NCBI GenBank assembly: GCA_002332755.1
Contig: DDBO01000116.1
Span: 1 to 14,304 of the forward strand
DNA from: Bacteroidales bacterium UBA2030
Lineage (GTDB): Bacteria; Bacteroidota; Bacteroidia; Bacteroidales; TTA-H9
Length of the DNA: 14,304 nucleotides
Direction: 5' to 3'
A program made the translations under genes and the position numbers. A model generated the notes under the pieces. The model had not been told where the DNA came from. It saw only the letters and a program-made list of their open reading frames with translations, and ran no database searches. The stretch's first letter is position 1. Each line of letters starts with the position of its first letter. Shown here piece by piece: positions 8,781 through 14,304 of the stretch.

Positions 8781-9803
8781 CTATGATTCACCTTCGGTTT
8801 TTAAATAATAATTCCACATTTTTTTTATACTGTCTTTTATATGGTTTTTAAGATGTTCAGGTTGAATAACTTCCACATCCGGCCCAAAATAATGAATGGT
8901 CGAAATTAATTCTTTATTAATGATAAGTTTCAACGAGACTGTTGTAAAATTTTCATCTCTGCCAATTCTTTGTTGACTTTTATGTAGAGGTTTGGTTTCT
9001 ATGTACTTATATCGTGGATTTGCAAATTTCAAGATGATTTCTTCAGGTTCTTTATTTGCAGGGAGACTCACGCCAATAATGTCTTCGAATTTTTTTAAAA
9101 GCAATGGATTTTCGCAGGCTTCAGCTGGTAAATTGCTGATTTCGACTTTTTCCATTCTATCAAGTCCCATTATTGTAACTCCTCCGGGATTGAGAATAGA
9201 TTTTCCGATAAGATACCAACGACTATTAAACTCCTTGATTAGCCAGGGGTGTACAATGACAGAGGGATTAACTTGGCCGCCAAAGGGTTTATAGTCAACA
9301 AGAAGGCATTTTTTAGTTTCAAGAGCTTCCAGAATCATCAACAAGTGCTCAACTCCGTATGTATTTGAGGAAAAATCCATTTGAATATACTCCTCTTGAT
9401 GATGCAAAATATGATTGATATCATATTTTTCTAATATTTGGTTAAGTAAATTTACAAAGGGTAAGCCTTTAAGACCATTTAAAAATGTGCGTGCTTTGCG
9501 TAAATTTTTAAGGTCTGTTTGGTTAAATGGCATGCGGTAGATTGAAAATTCGGGGTCAGAATAAAAATATGCGCCATCTCTGCATTCAATGGGAGCATTG
9601 TATCCCCTCGGAGGTTCCGAACGCATGATATTGATATCGCCCCTTAAGGTGCGTTCTGAAATTGGGATATCTCTGCCCAGGTCTTCAGATAGCTTTTCGC
9701 TCACCATTTCTATTAATTCCTGGAAACTAACGCCTTGCGGATGTGCTCTAAAGATTTCATCAAGCACCCTGTATCTATAACTTGCATTTTTATTAACAGG
9801 CAT
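8781..9803 (-). CDS. WYL-domain transcriptional regulator (HTH-WYL)
   Basis: This is a 340-aa cytoplasmic DNA-binding regulator. Residues 1-65 form a winged helix-turn-helix with the recognition-helix motif ISERTLRGDINIMR (48-61), typical of the DeoR/YafY-like WYL family. The WYL domain spans about 150-225, with the signature RWYLIG at 195-200 preceded by 'HPWLIKEFN'. A C-terminal WCX-like region occupies about 250-335. WYL domains are thought to bind nucleic-acid or nucleotide ligands, and WYL regulators control several defence systems. It is the last gene of the cassette, 21 bases after the Csx20-like gene, so it is probably co-transcribed and may regulate the cassette. Whether it represses or activates, and what it senses, cannot be read from the sequence. 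This general family also occurs in Bacteroidota without any CRISPR link. Confidence 0.9.
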   Translation of the reverse strand: MPVNKNASYRYRVLDEIFRAHPQGVSFQELIEMVSEKLSEDLGRDIPISERTLRGDINIMRSEPPRGYNAPIECRDGAYFYSDPEFSIYRMPFNQTDLKNLRKARTFLNGLKGLPFVNLLNQILEKYDINHILHHQEEYIQMDFSSNTYGVEHLLMILEALETKKCLLVDYKPFGGQVNPSVIVHPWLIKEFNSRWYLIGKSILNPGGVTIMGLDRMEKVEISNLPAEACENPLLLKKFEDIIGVSLPANKEPEEIILKFANPRYKYIETKPLHKSQQRIGRDENFTTVSLKLIINKELISTIHYFGPDVEVIQPEHLKNHIKDSIKKMWNYYLKTEGES

Positions 9804-9824
9804 AGCTATAAATAAATTAACGGG

Positions 9825-10196
9825 CTAGGTTAAATCATATCTTCTGAATCGTACAAAACGGAATTTCGAAATTTTCGTATTTTGATTTTCAACTACACTG
9901 CGTTCTGTTGTAGAAGCAATACATGCTATATTGTTTTTCAGTAATTTGGCTGCCAATTGAAAGGCGAACGTCATTTCGCCCATAAGATGTACTGCTAAAT
10001 TGGAGGAATGATTTTTTGAAATTTCCATTATTTTTTCAAAATATTCTTCAGTCAGATTACGAATATATTCCTCATCTCCATCCGGATCAATAAAAGGGAA
10101 GGACAAATCTATAACATTCCCATACAAGTTCTTAGCCTGATTTATTTGATTTTCATCCCATTGTGTTGAAGGATGATTAGACAAATTGATTAGCAT
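9825..10196 (-). CDS. Small CRISPR-associated protein, Csx20-like predicted ring nuclease
   Basis: This 123-aa cytoplasmic protein is probably a Rossmann-like fold. Landmarks are a first strand 'MLINLSNHPS' (Asn7, His8), an acidic middle, the strand and turn 'AVHLMGEMTF' (Gly73, Glu74), then 'IASTTERSVVE' (T96, T97, E98, R99) and a C-terminal 'FRFVRFRRY'. From memory, the TTER and 'F.FV.FR.Y' endings resemble Csx20, a small type III CRISPR-associated family grouped with Csx15 and Csx16 as ring nucleases that degrade cyclic oligoadenylate. The N-terminal 'NHPS..W' looks like a variant branch, so the subfamily is uncertain. It lies 54 bases after the Card1-like gene and 21 before the WYL gene, same strand. 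That fits an off-switch limiting Card1 activation. Catalytic activity is inferred; no active site is proven here. Full length for such proteins. Confidence 0.68.
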   Translation of the reverse strand: MLINLSNHPSTQWDENQINQAKNLYGNVIDLSFPFIDPDGDEEYIRNLTEEYFEKIMEISKNHSSNLAVHLMGEMTFAFQLAAKLLKNNIACIASTTERSVVENQNTKISKFRFVRFRRYDLT

Positions 10197-10250
10197 TGCG
10201 ATAAATATTTATGAATAAAACAATTTAATAAATATATTTTCAATATGCGT

Positions 10251-11303
10251 TTATTTGCAAAAATGTTTCAGCTTGTTTCTAAAAGCTTCCTCATGGATGA
10301 TGTCATTTCTATCGAAAGGAATATGCGTTCCCAATAGGTCAGACCTTTTTTTCAAACTTTCTTTAAATCCCTGACCTCTTGTAGTAAAATCAGCCAGTGT
10401 CATCACAGTCGATCTTGCCCTTAGCCCAAACCTTTTATTAACTGAGGCTACTTTGTACAGGTGATTATATAAATAAGTTGAATTTATCTCTCTATTTCCC
10501 AGACTAAATTTAGCTTCAACGATGAATGGATTGTTTTTATAAATGAAAAAAATATCTATTTCATTATCATTTTGAGAGATTTGTTCCGTACGGGTTTGGT
10601 TAAATAATTTTATGCCTTTCTTTATTGCATTTTCTTCTAATTTTAGTTCTGCCTTTATCTTGTAATAAAGATACTCTTCGAACCATTTTGTAATTATTTG
10701 CTCTTTACTTTTGGGGTATGTATTTTTAAACTCTAAATCGTCTACTTCTACTTGAGGTATATTTTGTTGCATAAAATCTTTTGCTTTTACCCTTTCGTAT
10801 AGTATTTGTGCTTTTTCCCTGTCAAATAAAAATTCTTCCTCTTCAAAATTAATTCCATAAATTTTTAAATACTCTTCGCATGACAAAGAATATATAAAAG
10901 GATGAATTTGTGTTGGCTTATCAATAAAGATCTCATTATACGAATTTTTACCGATAGGAACATAATAATATCTCGTATCATTAAATCTGTGGAAAAAATT
11001 CCAGACAGCAATCGACATAATTTTTGTGCCTCCGGTCAGGTTAACGTAAAAGGTGTCGTTTTTATCAAATTCCAAATCACTTATTGTTCCAATAATATCG
11101 GTAAGTGTATCTTCTTCCACAAGTAATTTAATTCTTTTATTCTTCTGGATTCCGGCAGTACTATATATTTTCTCTGAGTTTTTATTTTCCTCCATTTCCT
11201 TAGTGGTGATAAAGATGTATTTTTCTATTTCCTTCTCCAGCTCTTTTATGAGCAAATAATTGGGAAGTGTCTGCTCAGAAATGATAGAAACGAGATATTT
11301 CAT
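10251..11303 (-). CDS. card1: Card1/Can2-type CARF-domain PD-(D/E)XK nuclease
   Basis: This 350-aa protein is the ancillary effector type of type III CRISPR systems. Cyclic tetra-adenylate binding to the CARF domain switches on a metal-dependent nuclease that cuts single-stranded DNA and/or RNA in characterised homologues. The N-terminal CARF domain (about 1-145) has 'SEQTLPN' at 9-15 and the signature NLTGGTK at 88-94, which contacts the ligand in related proteins. A linker (about 150-200) leads to the nuclease domain (about 200-350). Its core is E248-x-D250, then E263-A-K265 in 'NEIDIFF...FIVEAKFS', matching the order and spacing of catalytic Asp, Glu and Lys in Card1. No HEPN R-x4-6-H motif is evident, which argues against Csx1/Csm6. 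It is the first gene of the three-gene cassette; its promoter should lie in the 99 bases after the ATPase stop, though I see no consensus box there. DNA is AT-rich (10681-10740: 16 G/C of 60). Ligand size is inferred from homologues. Confidence 0.86.
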   Translation of the reverse strand: MKYLVSIISEQTLPNYLLIKELEKEIEKYIFITTKEMEENKNSEKIYSTAGIQKNKRIKLLVEEDTLTDIIGTISDLEFDKNDTFYVNLTGGTKIMSIAVWNFFHRFNDTRYYYVPIGKNSYNEIFIDKPTQIHPFIYSLSCEEYLKIYGINFEEEEFLFDREKAQILYERVKAKDFMQQNIPQVEVDDLEFKNTYPKSKEQIITKWFEEYLYYKIKAELKLEENAIKKGIKLFNQTRTEQISQNDNEIDIFFIYKNNPFIVEAKFSLGNREINSTYLYNHLYKVASVNKRFGLRARSTVMTLADFTTRGQGFKESLKKRSDLLGTHIPFDRNDIIHEEAFRNKLKHFCK

Positions 11304-11402
11304 GGCTTGGTTATTTATTGGTTCTTATATCCGGCATTATTTTATGTATATATTGTAGAAAAGCTCTTTCCTTAAAATTTTTATTGAGAAAAATACCTAA
11401 AT

Positions 11403-14291
11403 TCAACCATTAAAGCTGGTTGAGGAAGAGGTTCGTTTTATATACCTTAATCCTTCTCCTACCCATAATATTATGGAAGTCAGTAAAATCGTAGTTATCC
11501 ATTCGATTAAACTTAAAGGTTTAGTTTTAAACATTTCACCTCCAAATTCCACAATAAGAATTTGTCCGATAAGGATAATTGATAAAACAACAAGAAAACC
11601 GGTTTGACGAGACAATCCGCTAAACGCCGATTGATTGGTTCCGAAAGTTTTGACGTTAAACAAGTTCCAGAACTGCAGCATAACAAATGTTGTAAACACG
11701 AGGGTTAATTCTTTCGCATTTATACCTTCACTCCTAAAATCGAAATAGAGGAATAATCCAAGTGAAATGGAGAAAAAAAGAAATCCTAATGCCTGTATCC
11801 AATTTCTCATCTCAGGATTGATGATAAAATCCTGGTTTCTTCTTGGTTTTTCCATCATCACTGAGGAGTGGGGCGGCAGGGTAGAGAGGGCAGCAGCAGC
11901 GAAGGTATCCATAATAAGGTTTATCCAAAGCATTTGAATAATATTGAGCGGTACCTGATGGCCAGCCAGTGAGCCGGCAAACACCAACAGCAAAGCTGCA
12001 ACATTAATAGTTAGTTGAAATATGATGAATCTTTGTATGTTTCTGTATAGCGACCTTCCCCACATGATTGCATTTACAATAGACTGAAAAGAATCGTCAA
12101 TAATGGTGATATCGCTAGCCTCGCGTGCAACAGCGGTTCCAGAGCCCATAGATAAACCAACATGAGCCTGGTTTAATGCAGCGGCATCGTTGGTTCCATC
12201 CCCTGTAACAGCTACAATTTTATTGTGTTTTTGAAGTAGTTGTACTAGTCTTTGTTTGTGGATAGGACGAGCTCTGTACATAACCTTTATATGCATTGCT
12301 TGTTTATGAGCTTCATCCTCATTAAGTCGTTCAAAATCCTCTCCGGCAATCAGCTCTTCTTCATTTCTCAATGAAAGCAGGCCGATTTGCCTTCCAATTT
12401 CCTGAGCAGTACCTCTGTTATCACCCGTAATAAGCTTTACTTCAATTCCCGCATCCATGCATGTTTTAACTGCTTTGGCAGCATCCGGGCGCAAAGGATC
12501 ATGGATAGCGCATACACCCAAAAAAATGGGTTTGATGTGATGGGTATTGATTTTACCGTCTTTAAAAGGTTTTACTTCTGATGATACTTCAGCAAATGCA
12601 AATCCTAAAATACGCATAGCCTTTCGCTGATAATCCTTCAGTTTGTCTTCTAAGGTAATCTGTTCTGGTACTATGTCGGTAATTCCTTGAGAAGTAAAAA
12701 TTTGACTACACATTTTTAGGAGGATTTCGGGAGCTCCTTTAATGTGAAGAATTTTCCTTTGGGTGATTTTGTCTTCGACCAGGGTGGCCATGTATTTTCT
12801 GTCGGTTGAAAACACAAGTTGGTCGATAATTTTATACCGGTTACGAAGGTCTTCATAGTTAGTCTCCTGATGTAATAGCCACAACAATAAAGCCGACTCG
12901 GTGGGATTACCCAGAGGCTTTGGGTCATCGGGATTACTCATATCCAAATGGGCAGTCGAATTAAGCGCAATTCCTACTGATATTAAGCTAAAAAAAGAGG
13001 GATGGTTGAAAGCCGGTGTAAAAAACTCACTTACCTGCATTTGATTTTGGGTAAGGGTTCCCGTCTTATCTGTACAAATCACATTTACAGCTCCCATCGA
13101 TTCCACGGCATGCATTTTCCTCACCAGGCTATTGTGTTTGAGCATTCGACGCATATTGAGGGCAAGGCTAAGCGTAACACTCATGGGCAATCCTTCAGGT
13201 ACAGCTACGACGATTATTGTTACGGCTACCATAAAATCGTGTAAAATCATCTCGGCTTCAACTCTCGAAATCCAATTATTTAAATCAAAGGGATGAATGC
13301 CTGCTAAATACCCGATAAGCATGAACAGAATAAAAAACACTAACCCTGCCAAAATGAGATGACCCCAGGTGTGGCTAATTATCCAATGGATTGTTTTTGA
13401 ATGTCGCTTGAAAAGACCAAAAGCATCCTGGATAAACGGGGCCCAAACTTTTGATATCATAATACCAATGGAAACCATTGTAATTAAAGACGATCCCCAT
13501 TGAATAGCCGAATAATGCCCGTTTATCAGACCTTTGATGAAAAGGATGCCGAATGTTAGGGTAGCGAAGGCAAATCCTCCAACTCCTATGAGTTTTGCCA
13601 GTCGTTCCAGTTGTGCATTCAGAGGAATATCCTGATCTGTGAATCTGGTAGCTTCTCTGGCAACTTTACCATATTCTGTTTGATCGCCTACTCTGATGAT
13701 TTTGGCTTTGCAATGCCCGTCGACAATTATTGTGCCTCTTAAAATTTCATTGGGAGGATAAGTGGTTTCAAGGGTCAGCATCTCGGGATGGGCGGTCTTG
13801 TATGTAACAGGCTCGCCCGTAAGGCTCGATTCATCTATTCGAAGGCTGACTGACTCTAACAATATAGCGTCTGCCGGCACTTCCTCTCCTGTGGTTAAGA
13901 TAATCAGGTCTCCAACTACTAAGTCTTTTCTGGGTACTTCAGTTACGTTTCCATTGCGGATAACTTTACAGGGGATCTCATCATTCACAAGATTCAGAAT
14001 GTCGAATTTACGTCTTGCATCGTATTCAAACCAGAAGCCTACGGCAGTAGCCAGAAAAATAGCCAGTAAAATTCCAAAGGTTTCATAGAAGTCTTTTTCA
14101 AAGATGCTGATTATAAAGCTTAAAAATGCTGCAATAATCAGGATACGGATGAGTGGATCTTTGAATTTTTCGATGTAAAGCTTCCAAATCGGGTCTTTTG
14201 GCGGGGGAGTAAGAATGTTGTTTCCGTATTTCAGCCGATTTTGAATGACTTGTTCATCTGAAAGGCCTGTAAACTCTTCTGAAAATTCCAT
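11403..14291 (-). CDS. Calcium-translocating P-type ATPase, P2B (PMCA)-like
   Basis: This 962-aa inner-membrane pump probably exports Ca2+ at the cost of ATP. The order is: cation-ATPase N domain (about 1-60), membrane helices M1-M2, an actuator domain with TGE at 158-160, M3 (about 235-256), M4 with PEGLP at 365-369, the phosphorylation motif DKTGTLT with Asp408, nucleotide-binding 'IKGAPE', hinge motif TGDGTND at 696-702, and the C-terminal helix set. In M6, 'MLWINLIMDTFAAA' supplies the Asn and Asp of the Ca2+ site, as in PMCA-type pumps. Odd point: 108 residues lie between the end of M3 and PEGLP, including hydrophobic stretches near 267-280 and 312-331; this loop is normally much shorter. 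The start at 14291 fits the usual N-terminus; upstream control is outside the window. Its stop is 99 bases before the Card1-like gene, and I see no clear terminator, so some read-through is possible. Confidence 0.9.
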   Translation of the reverse strand: MEFSEEFTGLSDEQVIQNRLKYGNNILTPPPKDPIWKLYIEKFKDPLIRILIIAAFLSFIISIFEKDFYETFGILLAIFLATAVGFWFEYDARRKFDILNLVNDEIPCKVIRNGNVTEVPRKDLVVGDLIILTTGEEVPADAILLESVSLRIDESSLTGEPVTYKTAHPEMLTLETTYPPNEILRGTIIVDGHCKAKIIRVGDQTEYGKVAREATRFTDQDIPLNAQLERLAKLIGVGGFAFATLTFGILFIKGLINGHYSAIQWGSSLITMVSIGIMISKVWAPFIQDAFGLFKRHSKTIHWIISHTWGHLILAGLVFFILFMLIGYLAGIHPFDLNNWISRVEAEMILHDFMVAVTIIVVAVPEGLPMSVTLSLALNMRRMLKHNSLVRKMHAVESMGAVNVICTDKTGTLTQNQMQVSEFFTPAFNHPSFFSLISVGIALNSTAHLDMSNPDDPKPLGNPTESALLLWLLHQETNYEDLRNRYKIIDQLVFSTDRKYMATLVEDKITQRKILHIKGAPEILLKMCSQIFTSQGITDIVPEQITLEDKLKDYQRKAMRILGFAFAEVSSEVKPFKDGKINTHHIKPIFLGVCAIHDPLRPDAAKAVKTCMDAGIEVKLITGDNRGTAQEIGRQIGLLSLRNEEELIAGEDFERLNEDEAHKQAMHIKVMYRARPIHKQRLVQLLQKHNKIVAVTGDGTNDAAALNQAHVGLSMGSGTAVAREASDITIIDDSFQSIVNAIMWGRSLYRNIQRFIIFQLTINVAALLLVFAGSLAGHQVPLNIIQMLWINLIMDTFAAAALSTLPPHSSVMMEKPRRNQDFIINPEMRNWIQALGFLFFSISLGLFLYFDFRSEGINAKELTLVFTTFVMLQFWNLFNVKTFGTNQSAFSGLSRQTGFLVVLSIILIGQILIVEFGGEMFKTKPLSLIEWITTILLTSIILWVGEGLRYIKRTSSSTSFNG

Positions 14292-14304
14292 AAAGATGAT
14301 GAAA

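Noticed and set aside
10201..10212. Perfect palindrome ATAAATATTTAT just upstream of the Csx20-like gene
   Set aside because: It is pure A/T in a very AT-rich gap, where such palindromes are expected by chance; not called an operator.
10251..11303. Csx1/Csm6 HEPN ribonuclease
   Set aside because: The C-terminal half has an E-x-D...E-x-K nuclease core and no evident HEPN R-x4-6-H motif, so Card1/Can2 fits better.
8716..11402. CRISPR array or Cas10/Cas6/Cas1-Cas2 genes beside the Card1 cassette
   Set aside because: I looked for regularly spaced repeats and for these proteins in all gaps and frames and saw none in the window.
11304..11402. Promoter or operator for the Card1-like gene
   Set aside because: No TAnnTTTG box and only short imperfect palindromes (such as GAAA/TTTC around GAGCT) are present, so no specific site can be supported.

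Overview
The window looks like chromosomal DNA of a Bacteroidota bacterium (Bacteroidales- or Flavobacteriia-like). The signs are Bacteroidota-type promoter -7 boxes (TAnnTTTG) before two genes, AT-rich leaders without clear Shine-Dalgarno sequences, a porin O/P family outer-membrane protein, and a large secreted beta-helix protein of the kind common in this phylum. This placement is inferred from sequence character and remembered families; no marker gene was available to test it.

Left part (1-6198). A very long reading frame on the minus strand enters from the left edge and starts at 2792. It encodes a secreted, asparagine- and tyrosine-rich repeat protein: a beta-helix followed by an Ig-like segment and what looks like the start of a second beta-helix. 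It is open to the window edge, so its C-terminus is missing. Divergent from it, across 461 bases, is ppdK (pyruvate, phosphate dikinase, plus strand). Its catalytic residues are intact, but it carries an unusual 45-residue Lys/Asp tail. A strong intrinsic terminator closes ppdK.

Middle (6199-8780). A porin O/P family beta-barrel gene starts at a GTG codon. It is followed by 623 bases of very AT-rich DNA with hairpins and short gene-like fragments but no intact gene, and then by a small exported protein of unknown function.

Right part (8781-14291, all minus strand). A three-gene cassette, in transcription order: a CARF plus PD-(D/E)XK nuclease of the Card1/Can2 type, a 123-aa protein resembling Csx20-like ring nucleases, and a WYL-domain transcription regulator. 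In type III CRISPR systems, Card1-type enzymes are switched on by cyclic oligoadenylate made by Cas10, and ring nucleases destroy that signal. Here the effector, its probable off-switch and a probable regulator sit together, but the window holds no cas10, csm/cmr, cas6, cas1/2 or repeat array. The cassette is clearly more AT-rich than ppdK. Upstream of it lies a complete P2B-type calcium P-type ATPase gene with an unusually long M3-M4 region.

The most notable content is this apparently stand-alone cyclic-oligoadenylate effector, ring nuclease and WYL cassette set among ordinary metabolic and transport genes. The Lys-rich PPDK tail and the modular beta-helix protein come next.
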